From the NCBI GenBank assembly GCA_016213325.1, contig JACRAY010000030.1, positions 1-64,000 of the forward strand: DNA of 64,000 bases, written 5' to 3'. The DNA comes from Burkholderiales bacterium. Lineage in GTDB: Bacteria > Pseudomonadota > Gammaproteobacteria > Burkholderiales > Burkholderiaceae_C. Positions 27,842-37,588 of this stretch are shown here, piece by piece. The position numbers and the translations under genes were made by a program. Position 1 is the stretch's first letter. Each line of letters starts with the position of its first letter. The notes beneath the pieces are model-generated. The model did not search any database. It saw only the letters and a list, made by a program, of their open reading frames with translations, and was not told where the DNA came from.

Positions 27842-29017
27842 ATGCGCACCCAGGTTGCCATCATCGGTGCAGGCCCGTCCGGCCTGCTGCTCGGCCAGTT
27901 GCTGCACAAGGCCGGCATCGCCAACGTGATCGTCGAGCGGCAGAGCCCCGACTACGTGCTCGGCCGCATCCGTGCGGGCGTGCTCGAGCAGATCGCCGTG
28001 GACCTGATGGACGAGTGCGGCGTGGGCGCCAGGATGCACCGCGAAGGGCTGGTGCACGAGGGTATAGAGCTGCTCTTCAAGGGCAAACGGCACCGCATCG
28101 ACTTTCCCGGGTTGACCGGCGGCAAGACCGTGATGGTGTACGGCCAGACCGAAGTGACGCACGACCTGATGGATGCGCGCAAGGCCGAGGGGCTGCCGAC
28201 GGTCTACGAAGTGGGCGACACGGTGACGCTGCACGGCTTCGACGGCACGTCGCCGAAGGTGCGCTATCGCAAGGACGGCGTGGAGCACGAGATCGAATGC
28301 GACTTCATCGCGGGCTGCGACGGCTACCACGGCGTGAGCCGCGCCAGCGTGCCGAAAGGCGCGATCACCGAGTACGAGAAGGTGTACCCCTTCGGCTGGC
28401 TCGGCCTGCTGGCCGACGTGCCGCCGGTGTTCCATGAGCTGATCTACGCCAACACCGAACGGGGCTTCGCGCTGTGCTCGATGCGCAGCAAGACCCGCAG
28501 CCGTTACTACGTGCAGGTGCCGCTGACCGACAAGGTCGAGGACTGGTCCGATGACGCGTTCTACGACGAGCTGGGACGACGCCTCGACCCCGAGGCGCGC
28601 GAGCGGCTGGTGCGCGGCCCCTCACTGGAAAAGAGCATCGCACCGCTGCGCAGCTTCGTGGCCGAGCCGATGCGCTTCGGGCGCCTGTTCCTGGCGGGCG
28701 ACGCGGCGCACATCGTGCCGCCGACCGGCGCCAAGGGACTCAACCTCGCCGCTTCGGACGTGAAATATCTCTCCTCGGCCTTCGTCGAGCACTACAAGGA
28801 AAAGAGCAACGCCGGCATCGACCACTACTCGGCGCGCGCGCTGGCTCGGGTGTGGAAGGCCGAGCGCTTCTCCTGGTGGTTCACCCAGCTGATGCATCGC
28901 TTCCCCGACAGCGGCGAGATCGGCCAGAAACTGCAGGAGGCCGAACTCGACTACCTGGTGCAGTCGAAGGCGGCGTCGACCGCCCTCGCCGAGAACTACG
29001 TGGGCTTGCCGCTTTGA
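27842..29017 (+). CDS. pobA: 4-hydroxybenzoate 3-monooxygenase
   Basis: A 391-residue FAD flavoprotein. It has the dinucleotide fold IIGAGPSG at the N-terminus, the DG motif region FIAGCDGYHGVSR, and the FAD motif FLAGDAAHIVPPTGAKGLNLA. It converts 4-hydroxybenzoate to protocatechuate using NADPH and O2. Length matches the known enzyme (about 394). An AAGGAG site lies upstream of the ATG. Protocatechuate ring-cleavage genes are not in the window. Confidence 0.95.
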   Translation: MRTQVAIIGAGPSGLLLGQLLHKAGIANVIVERQSPDYVLGRIRAGVLEQIAVDLMDECGVGARMHREGLVHEGIELLFKGKRHRIDFPGLTGGKTVMVYGQTEVTHDLMDARKAEGLPTVYEVGDTVTLHGFDGTSPKVRYRKDGVEHEIECDFIAGCDGYHGVSRASVPKGAITEYEKVYPFGWLGLLADVPPVFHELIYANTERGFALCSMRSKTRSRYYVQVPLTDKVEDWSDDAFYDELGRRLDPEARERLVRGPSLEKSIAPLRSFVAEPMRFGRLFLAGDAAHIVPPTGAKGLNLAASDVKYLSSAFVEHYKEKSNAGIDHYSARALARVWKAERFSWWFTQLMHRFPDSGEIGQKLQEAELDYLVQSKAASTALAENYVGLPL

Positions 29018-29025
29018 CGCGGCTC

Positions 29026-29291
29026 AGGGCCTGTTAACGCTATTTTCGACGATGCGTTGCTTGCCAAAAAGGCCATGCGCTAGGCGCGGGTCCGCAGGCG
29101 CAGTCACCTGCGTCAAGGACCCGTAACAACGCGCATGGCCTTTTTGGCCGCAACCCGCGCGCGGGCACGAGCCCAAAATCGCGCGACTCGTTGTTGCGCT
29201 CGGAGCCAAGGCGGCCTTGGCGTCGTCGCGCGCCTAGATTCGCGCGATTTTGGGCGCGTGCGCATCGCCGAAAATAGCGTTGACAGGCCCT
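29026..29291. repeat. MITE-like element with 31-bp terminal inverted repeats and nested palindromes
   Basis: Positions 29026-29056 and 29261-29291 are inverted repeats matching at 29 of 31 bases (beginning AGGGCCTGT). Inside are perfect inverted repeats of 17 bp (29064-29080 with 29131-29147) and 16 bp (29171-29186 with 29240-29255), and a 17-base palindrome (29205-29221). No coding frame is convincing. The last base pair of the right end lies in the stop codon of the downstream tctC-like gene. It resembles a non-autonomous mobile element or structured repeat; a folded RNA role is possible. Confidence 0.8.
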
Positions 29292-30267
29292 AGTCCGCGA
29301 ATTTGCCGCTGGCCCTGATCACGGGGCCCCAGCGGTCGATCTCGGACTTCAGCCAGGTCTGCAGGCCCTCGGAGGTCAGTTTGGCATCCGGCACGATCTC
29401 GGCGCCCAGGTCGGCCATGCGCTTCATCACGTCGGGATCCTTCAGGGCGGCGCGCACGGCGGCGTTCATCCGGTCGACGATCGGCCTGGGCGTGCCCTTG
29501 GGCGCGTAGATGCCGTGCCAGACCACCACTTCGAAATCCTTCAGGCCCTGCTCGTGCAGCGTCGGCGCATCGGGCAGCGCCTTGATGCGCGACTTGGTGG
29601 TGACGCCGTAGAACTTGACGTTGCCCGCCTTGATCTGCGGGATGGTCTGCGTGGTCTGGTCGCACAGGATGTCGACCTGCCCGCCCAGCAGCGCATTCAT
29701 GGCAGGGGCCGTGCCCTGGAACGGTACCTCGGTCAGGTTCACGTCGAGCGCGCGCTGCAGCATCAGGCCGCACAGTTGCGACACCGCGCCGAGGCCGGCG
29801 GTGGCCAGGTTGACCTTGTCCTTGTTGGCCTTCACGTAGGCGATCAGCTCCTTCAGGTCCCTCGCCGGGAAGTCCTTGCGCGCCAGCAGCGTCATGGGCA
29901 CGTCCACCGCCTGGGTGACGTACTCGAAGTCCTTCAGCGGGTCATACGCGAGCTTGCGGTACAGCGCGGTCGAGGTCGCCATGCCGTTGTGGTGGATGAA
30001 GAAGGTGTAGCCGTCGGGCGCGGCCTGCTTGGCCACGTAGGTTGCGCCCACGGTGCCGCCGGCACCCAGCTTGTTCTCGACCACCACCGTCTGGCCCAGC
30101 GTCTTGCTCATCGAAGCACCGAGCGATCGCGCCACCACGTCGGTCGGCCCGCCGGCAGCGAACGGAACGACCAGCGTCACGGGCTTGGTCGGCCAGTTGG
30201 CCTGGGCGTGGGCGCCCATGGCGATGAACAATGCGGGCACGGCGGCCAGCAAGCGGTTGAACAGCAT
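29290..30267 (-). CDS. Bug-family tripartite tricarboxylate transporter substrate-binding protein (TctC)
   Basis: A 325-residue periplasmic binding protein with a Sec signal peptide ending AHAQ, then WPTKPVTLVVPFAAGGPTDVVAR, the Bug/TctC hallmark. It would bind a carboxylate. TctA/TctB are absent nearby, as is usual for the expanded Bug family in Burkholderiales. The ATG at 30265-30267 has GGAG eight bases upstream; a TTG four codons earlier is less likely. Its stop codon is shared with the end of the palindromic element. Confidence 0.9.
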   Translation of the reverse strand: MLFNRLLAAVPALFIAMGAHAQANWPTKPVTLVVPFAAGGPTDVVARSLGASMSKTLGQTVVVENKLGAGGTVGATYVAKQAAPDGYTFFIHHNGMATSTALYRKLAYDPLKDFEYVTQAVDVPMTLLARKDFPARDLKELIAYVKANKDKVNLATAGLGAVSQLCGLMLQRALDVNLTEVPFQGTAPAMNALLGGQVDILCDQTTQTIPQIKAGNVKFYGVTTKSRIKALPDAPTLHEQGLKDFEVVVWHGIYAPKGTPRPIVDRMNAAVRAALKDPDVMKRMADLGAEIVPDAKLTSEGLQTWLKSEIDRWGPVIRASGKFAD

Positions 30268-30346
30268 CGACGTCTCCAATGGGTAGGTGCCGGCCAGCGT
30301 AGCGCACGAAGCAGCGCTGCGAATAAGGGGGTTCCCGTGGGCTGCC

Positions 30347-30352
30347 TACAAT
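30347..30352 (+). promoter_or_regulatory. -10-like hexamer next to the CoA-transferase start
   Basis: TACAAT matches the -10 consensus at five of six positions and ends eight bases before the ATG at 30361. Transcription would start at or next to the start codon, so the message is probably leaderless. No ribosome site is seen. Confidence 0.45.
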
Positions 30353-30360
30353 CTTGAGCC

Positions 30361-31221
30361 ATGACACAAAGTCCGCTCGCAGGCATCACCGTGGTGAGCC
30401 TGGCCCTCAACCTGCCCGGCCCTGCCGCCCTCATGCGCTGCCGCCGGATGGGCGCAGACTGCGTCAAGATCGAGCCACCCACGGGTGACCCGATGGGCCT
30501 GTACAACAAGGTGGCGTATGCCGAACTGCACGAGGGCGTGCGCGTGGTCGTGGCCGACCTGAAGGCCGAAGCCGGCCAGGCGGCCGTGCACGCCGAGCTC
30601 GAGCGTGCGCACGTGCTGCTCACTTCGTTTCGCCCCTCGGCATTGCGCAAGCTCGGGCTGGACTGGGATTCGCTGCACGCGCGGCATCCGGCGCTGAGCC
30701 AGGTGGCCATCGTCGGCTCGCCCGGTGCGCGCGCCGGGGAGCCGGGTCACGACCTGACCTACCTGTCCGAAAACGGCCTGGTGCCGGGGCTCGAACTGCC
30801 GCCCACGCTGTACGCCGACATGTCAGGCGCGCTGCTGGCCAGCGAAGCGGTGCTGATGGCCACGCTCGCACGCAACGAGGGCACGGGCCGCTATTTCGAG
30901 GCCGCGCTGTCGGACGCCGCGGGCTGGCTCGCCTTTCCGCGGCGCTGGGGACTCACGCAGCCTTCCGGCGCCGTGGGCGGTGCGCATGCGGGCTATCGCG
31001 TCTATCCGTGCCGCGACGGCCGCGTGGCCGTGGCTGCGCTGGAAACGCACTTCGCGAAGGCGCTATGCGAATGCGCCGGCGTGGATGCCGGCGACGGGCT
31101 GCGCGTGATGTTCGCGCCGTCCACGCACCAGGGGGTGGCCGCCTTCTTCGCTGCGCGCTCGCGCGAGGAACTGGACGCGCTGGCGGTGGAGCGGGACCTC
31201 CCGCTCCACACCATGGCGTGA
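30361..31221 (+). CDS. CaiB/BaiF-family CoA-transferase or racemase (short form)
   Basis: A 286-residue family III CoA-transferase-like protein. It has the N-terminal GITVVSLALNLPGPAAL segment and the conserved TLYADMSGALLASEAVL region containing the catalytic-type aspartate. At 286 residues it is shorter than CaiB/FRC (about 400-430) and alpha-methylacyl-CoA racemases (about 360-380), with the C-terminal part reduced. It is divergent from a TctC gene, a common pairing in Comamonadaceae. The substrate is unknown. Confidence 0.78.
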   Translation: MTQSPLAGITVVSLALNLPGPAALMRCRRMGADCVKIEPPTGDPMGLYNKVAYAELHEGVRVVVADLKAEAGQAAVHAELERAHVLLTSFRPSALRKLGLDWDSLHARHPALSQVAIVGSPGARAGEPGHDLTYLSENGLVPGLELPPTLYADMSGALLASEAVLMATLARNEGTGRYFEAALSDAAGWLAFPRRWGLTQPSGAVGGAHAGYRVYPCRDGRVAVAALETHFAKALCECAGVDAGDGLRVMFAPSTHQGVAAFFAARSREELDALAVERDLPLHTMA

Positions 31222-32016
31222 CTACATGCGCGGTTCGCCGCGCTCGTTGACGGTCACCGTCGCGCCGGGGGCCTGCGACATCTGCACGCGGTGCTCGACG
31301 CCGCGGAAGTTGTACGCCACCTCGTAGTACGAAGGCGGCCCGACGTTCGCGGTGGTGCAGCGCTGCACGTCCTGCGTGCCGTACACCGTGCTGCCGCCGC
31401 CCTGGTTGGCGCCGATCGCCGCACCGGCCACGACGCCCGCTGCGGTCGCCGCATCACGGCCGCTCCCGCCGCCGATCTGGTGGCCCAGGACGCCGCCGAT
31501 CACGGCACCTGCGAGAGCGCCGCCGACGTTGGCCTGGCCCGAACTGGCCACCGGAACCGACTGGCGCTCGATCCAGCAGCGCTGGCTGGCTTGCCCCACC
31601 ACCGCACGGCTCCAGCTGACCGGCACCGTGTAGACGCGCTCGGCCGGGCGCTGGCGATATTCGTAGAGCGGTGCCGCCGAAACCTGCGGCTCCAGGTCGT
31701 AGCGGCGCCGGCTGTTGGCCGGCCGCGCCGACTGCACGTCGAAGCCCAGCTGGGCGGAGTCGTAGTGGCCGCGCCTCAGCAGCGCGCAGCGGCCTTCGAA
31801 GCGCGGCAGTTCGCACACTTCCCAGCGGCCGCGGTCGACGATCACCGAATCGGCGTCGCGCATGCCGAGCCTTTCGACGTTGCGCACGGGCGCGTCGGTA
31901 GTGACGGCGCGGCCGCGGAAGCCTTCGCCCTCGTACAGCGTGATCGATTGCGCCAGCGCCGGTACGCCGAACAGGAGCGCGACGGCAGCCACGGCGGCGT
32001 GGGTCTTGCGGATCAT
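31222..32016 (-). CDS. exported beta/gamma-crystallin-like protein with glycine-zipper domain
   Basis: A 264-residue protein with a signal peptide (cleavage after ALAQ). Residues about 24-110 resemble a beta/gamma-crystallin unit (ITLYEGEGFRGRAVTTD... then WEVCELPRFEGRCALLRRG). A C-terminal glycine-zipper (GGALAGAVIGGVLGHQIGGG, then AAGVVAGAAIGANQGGG) of the 17-kDa surface antigen type follows. It is likely an envelope protein, outer-membrane associated. The combination is unusual but seen in related genera. It abuts the CoA-transferase stop with no gap. Confidence 0.75.
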   Translation of the reverse strand: MIRKTHAAVAAVALLFGVPALAQSITLYEGEGFRGRAVTTDAPVRNVERLGMRDADSVIVDRGRWEVCELPRFEGRCALLRRGHYDSAQLGFDVQSARPANSRRRYDLEPQVSAAPLYEYRQRPAERVYTVPVSWSRAVVGQASQRCWIERQSVPVASSGQANVGGALAGAVIGGVLGHQIGGGSGRDAATAAGVVAGAAIGANQGGGSTVYGTQDVQRCTTANVGPPSYYEVAYNFRGVEHRVQMSQAPGATVTVNERGEPRM

Positions 32017-32114
32017 GGATATTCCCTTCAGTGACGGCTTGCGCCGGTATCCATGAGCTTCGACGCAGACGGCCGCGCTCGGTGTCAGCCACCGCCTCGC
32101 GCTGGCGTCGGAAA

Positions 32115-32993
32115 TCAACCGGCCGTTTCGGCGAGCAGGTGGCCGATCTGGCGGTCCTTCTGGTCCCACAGCGTCCCCAGCCATTGCTGGAAGCTGGCGC
32201 GGAAGGCGGCGTCGCCGGCGTAGTCGCCTTCGGTAAACCCGGCCGGGATGGGCAACTCGCGCACGCGCACGACGATGCGGGGCACCTCGCCGCGCAGGAA
32301 CTGCCAGAAGGTCGGCACCCCGCCGGGGTACACGATGGTGACGTCCAGCATCGACTCGAAACGGTCGCCCATCGCGTGGAGTGCGAAAGCCAGCGCGCCG
32401 GCCTTCGGCTTGAGCAGGTGGCGGTACGGCGAGCGCTGGGTCTGGTGCTTGGCCCGCGTGAAGCGGGTGCCTTCGGCGAAGCTCATCACGCTGGTGGGCA
32501 CCAGCGCAAACTTCTCGCAGGCCTTGCGCGTGGCCAGCAGGTCGTCGTGGCGCGCCTGCGGGTTGCGGCGCAACGCCGCCTTGCCGTGGCGGCGCATGAA
32601 CGGGAAGTCCAGCGCCCACCAGGCGAGGCCGATCACGGGCACGTAGATGAGTTGTTGCTTGAGGAAGAACTTGAGCAGCGGGATGCGGCGGTTCAACACG
32701 CGCTGCAGCACGAAGATGTCGACCCAGCTCTGGTGGTTGCAGTTGACGAGGTACCAGGCGCCGGGGCTCAGCGTCGCAGGTTCTTCGACGTCCCAGTCGG
32801 AACGTTGCCACCAGCCGTTGCAGGTGACCCACGCCGTGGCCAGGGCATTGAGCATCGGGTCGACCCGGCGCCGCACGGCGTCGAAGGGCAGCACCAGTTT
32901 CACCACGGCCAGCACGAACAGCGGCAGGCAGCAGGCAATGGTATTGAGGATGAGGAGAACACCGGCGGCTGCGCCGCGCACGAAAGAGAGCAT
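32115..32993 (-). CDS. lysophospholipid acyltransferase family protein (YihG-like)
   Basis: A 292-residue membrane acyltransferase of the PlsC superfamily. The catalytic H-x4-D is NHQSWVD with His87 and Asp92, and the glycerol-phosphate block is FAEGTRFT. One or two N-terminal membrane segments anchor it. The long form with this spacing resembles YihG, which acylates the sn-2 position of lysophosphatidate. It follows ygiQ-like gene on the same strand, separated by a strong hairpin. Confidence 0.85.
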   Translation of the reverse strand: MLSFVRGAAAGVLLILNTIACCLPLFVLAVVKLVLPFDAVRRRVDPMLNALATAWVTCNGWWQRSDWDVEEPATLSPGAWYLVNCNHQSWVDIFVLQRVLNRRIPLLKFFLKQQLIYVPVIGLAWWALDFPFMRRHGKAALRRNPQARHDDLLATRKACEKFALVPTSVMSFAEGTRFTRAKHQTQRSPYRHLLKPKAGALAFALHAMGDRFESMLDVTIVYPGGVPTFWQFLRGEVPRIVVRVRELPIPAGFTEGDYAGDAAFRASFQQWLGTLWDQKDRQIGHLLAETAG

Positions 32994-33045
32994 GGGCGAT
33001 TGTGCCGACTGCGGGACCGGCAGGACTTTGAGCCGGGTCAAGGAG

Positions 33046-33066
33046 GTGGGCAGCCAGGCTGCCCAC
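33046..33066. repeat. perfect 21-base hairpin between two minus-strand genes
   Basis: GTGGGCAGCC and GGCTGCCCAC (33046-33055, 33057-33066) form a perfect 10-bp inverted repeat directly after the ygiQ-like stop. There is no T-run on either side, so it is not a classical terminator; it may stabilise the 3' end of the message or be a dispersed palindromic repeat. Confidence 0.6.
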
Positions 33067-33067
33067 C

Positions 33068-35224
<2,157 letters not shown>

Positions 35225-35275
35225 GGGCGAAGCCGGGTCTGACCGGCTCCGCATTCTAGAGTTCCCCCCTTTTTC

Positions 35276-35707
35276 TTACTGCCTGATGCGCAATTGACCC
35301 CTGATCTCGCCGCCCGGGTGGGCCGCGGTGTGCAGGTTCACGTAGTAAAGCCCGGCCATCAGGTCGCCGGCCTGGGTGGGCGTGAGCTTCGCCGTACCGG
35401 TGAGGGGCGAAGGGTTGTTCGGGAACGGCACGACAACGCCTGCGTTGGCCCCGGCTGCCGCGGGACCATGGATGTGGGCCCCGGTGAGCGGCCCGCTCAG
35501 GCCGCCGTAGGTCACCGAGTACTGCAAGTCGCCGGTGTCCCGGTTATAGCGGACTTCGGCCGTGCCGGTGCCCGTGCGCGTGTTCGGCGGGACTTCCTGC
35601 GCCCCGTTCAGCTGGGCGGCCAGCACCACGACGTTCGATGGTGGCGCACTTGCGCACGACGCCAGGGCAACCAGGGCTGCGGCCAGGAGGGTACGACGTA
35701 CGAACAT
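35276..35707 (-). CDS. CHRD-domain lipoprotein
   Basis: A 143-residue protein with a lipoprotein signal (LVALASCAS, lipidated Cys18). The rest is a CHRD domain with LNGAQEVPPNTRTGTGTAEV near its start, GAHIHGPAAAGANAGVV in the middle and YYVNLHTAAHPGGEIRGQL at the end. CHRD proteins are extracytoplasmic with unknown binding function. It sits 51 bases upstream of the ygiQ-like gene on the same strand and divergent from the crotonase gene. Confidence 0.85.
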   Translation of the reverse strand: MFVRRTLLAAALVALASCASAPPSNVVVLAAQLNGAQEVPPNTRTGTGTAEVRYNRDTGDLQYSVTYGGLSGPLTGAHIHGPAAAGANAGVVVPFPNNPSPLTGTAKLTPTQAGDLMAGLYYVNLHTAAHPGGEIRGQLRIRQ

Positions 35708-35773
35708 GGTGATCTCCTTCCATTTGGAGACAGCGATGATGCACCTAAACTGCGCCGCAAGGAGAACCTGGCC

Positions 35774-36685
35774 ATGCCTGAATTCACGACCGTTCGCATC
35801 GACAAGGACGCCGCCAACCCGCGCGTGGCGCGCCTGCTGCTCAACCGTCCCCAGCGCCTGAACGCCATCAACGAGGAGATGCCGCGCGAGATCCGCGCCG
35901 CCGTCGACTGGGCCAACGCGGACGACGAGGTGCACTGCATCGTCGTGGAAGGCGCGGGCAAGGGCTTCTGCGGCGGCTACGACCTGTCGCAGTTCGGCGA
36001 AGGCCGCATCGACCACCCCTGCCAGCAGGAGCGCGACCCGTGGGACCCGATGCTCGACTACGCGTACATGAAACGCAACACCGAAGACTTCATGAGCCTG
36101 TGGCACAGCCCCAAGCCCACCATCGCCAAGGTGCATGGCTACGCCGCCGCGGGCGGCAGCGACATCGCGCTGTGCTGCGACCTGCTGGTGATGGCCGAGG
36201 ACGCGCGCATCGGCTACATGCCCACCCGCGTGTGGGGTTGCCCGACCACCGCCATGTGGACCTATCGGCTCGGGCCCACGCGCGCCAAGCAGCTCATGTT
36301 CACCGGCGACACGATCGACGGGCGCACGGCGGCCGACTGGGGGCTCGCCAATGCAGCGGTGCCGGCGTCCGAGCTCGATGGCGCAGCAATGAAGCTGGCT
36401 TCGCGCATCTCCGGCGTGCCGCGCAGCCACCTGGCCATGCACAAGATGGTCGTCAATAACGTGCTGCTGGCCATGGGGCTGGAGCAGTCGCAGCGGCTGG
36501 CCACGCTGTTCGACGGCATCACCCGGCACAACCCCGAAGGGATGTGGTTCCGCCGCCAGGCGCAGGCCGAGGGCTTCAAGTCGGCGGTCGAATGGCGCGA
36601 CAGCGGGCGGCCGATTCCCGAAGGCGACGAGGCGCGCGAGCTCGTGAGGCAGATGGAAAACCGCACGCGCAACTCTCCTACATGA
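35774..36685 (+). CDS. enoyl-CoA hydratase/isomerase (crotonase) family protein
   Basis: A 303-residue crotonase-fold protein. Oxyanion-hole segments are GAGKGFCGGYDLSQFGEG and HGYAAAGGSDIALCCDLLVM. A glutamate expected in hydratases next to the second segment is not obvious (PTRVWGCPTTAMWTYRLG), so an isomerase, hydrolase or other crotonase activity is possible. An AAGGAG site lies upstream. It is longer than typical (about 260) because of an insertion around residues 85-110. Confidence 0.83.
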   Translation: MPEFTTVRIDKDAANPRVARLLLNRPQRLNAINEEMPREIRAAVDWANADDEVHCIVVEGAGKGFCGGYDLSQFGEGRIDHPCQQERDPWDPMLDYAYMKRNTEDFMSLWHSPKPTIAKVHGYAAAGGSDIALCCDLLVMAEDARIGYMPTRVWGCPTTAMWTYRLGPTRAKQLMFTGDTIDGRTAADWGLANAAVPASELDGAAMKLASRISGVPRSHLAMHKMVVNNVLLAMGLEQSQRLATLFDGITRHNPEGMWFRRQAQAEGFKSAVEWRDSGRPIPEGDEARELVRQMENRTRNSPT

Positions 36686-36757
36686 CGGCACGCCGGCAGT
36701 CCCTACATTCAAGTCGTGGCTGCACCGAGCAGCCGCTTCCAAAAGGAGTGAATCGCA

Positions 36758-36970
36758 ATGGCACAGAAGCAGGACCAGAACCAGAACCGCCAGCAACAGG
36801 GCAACCCGGGCAGCGCCGACCAGCAGCAGCGCGACCGCCAGCAGCAGCAGGAGCGCGGCAGCGCGTCGCAAGGCGGCACGTCGGGCAACCAGGCGGACAG
36901 CGACGAGTCGGGCAGCAGCATGGAACGCGACGACGACGACGAGCAGCAGCAGCAGGGCCAGCAACGCTGA
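36758..36970 (+). CDS. small glutamine-rich low-complexity protein
   Basis: A 70-residue hydrophilic protein, rich in Gln, Asp, Ser and Gly, with no hydrophobic core (QQQRDRQQQQERG, then ERDDDDEQQQQGQQR). It has a good AAGGAG ribosome site, a TACATT -10-like hexamer at 36704-36709 and its own terminator, so it is a real transcription unit. It is probably intrinsically disordered. I do not recognise a family; stress-related hydrophilin-like proteins look similar. Confidence 0.75.
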   Translation: MAQKQDQNQNRQQQGNPGSADQQQRDRQQQQERGSASQGGTSGNQADSDESGSSMERDDDDEQQQQGQQR

Positions 36971-36990
36971 CACCCGGGTCTTCCGGCACC

Positions 36991-37020
36991 AGGGCCGCAC
37001 TGCGGCCCTTTTCGTTTTTA
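36991..37020 (+). terminator. rho-independent terminator
   Basis: AGGGCCGCA (36991-36999) pairs with TGCGGCCCT (37001-37009), followed by TTTCGTTTTT. It ends the transcript of the small glutamine-rich gene, 20 bases after its stop, and overlaps the approach to the next start. Confidence 0.85.
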
Positions 37021-37031
37021 TGATCGGGGGC

Positions 37032-37565
37032 ATGAACGCACGGGATGTCGTCGATTTCTGGCGCGAGGCCGGCCCTTCGCGCTGGTTCCGCAAGGACGAG
37101 GCCTTCGATGCGGCCTTCCGCGATCGCTTCCTCGCGCTGCACGAAGCGGCGGCCGCCGCGCAGCTGGCCGGGTGGGAACAGACGGCGGAAGGCTCGCTCG
37201 CGCTGGTGATCCTGCTGGACCAGTTCCCGCGCAACGCCTTTCGCAACTCGCCGCGCACCTACGCGACCGACCCGCAGGCGCGCAGCGTGGCGGCGGCCGC
37301 CATCGACGCAGGTTTCGACCGCGAAGTGCCAGGCGAGCTGCGCCCGTTCTTCTACATACCCTTCATGCATTCGGAACTGCTGGCCGACCTGGACCGCTGC
37401 GTGGAGCTGATGGAGCCCATCGGCGGCGAGAACCTGCGCTACGCGCGCCATCACCGTGACATCGTGGCGCGCTTCGGCCGCTTCCCCCATCGCAACTCGC
37501 TGCTGGGGCGCGTGAGCACCGCCGAGGAGCAGCGTTTCCTCGATGAAGGCGGCTTCACAGGCTAG
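37032..37565 (+). CDS. DUF924 family protein
   Basis: A 177-residue all-helical protein with ALVILLDQFPRNAFRNSPRTYATD and FFYIPFMHSELLADLDRCVEL, the two DUF924 signatures. It lacks a signal peptide and is probably cytosolic. Function unknown. The ATG before NARDVVDFWRE is preferred because the earlier ATG at 37020 is within the terminator tract; a GGGGG stretch precedes the chosen start. Confidence 0.85.
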   Translation: MNARDVVDFWREAGPSRWFRKDEAFDAAFRDRFLALHEAAAAAQLAGWEQTAEGSLALVILLDQFPRNAFRNSPRTYATDPQARSVAAAAIDAGFDREVPGELRPFFYIPFMHSELLADLDRCVELMEPIGGENLRYARHHRDIVARFGRFPHRNSLLGRVSTAEEQRFLDEGGFTG

Positions 37566-37588
37566 GCAAAACCGCGTAGAAGCTCGGC

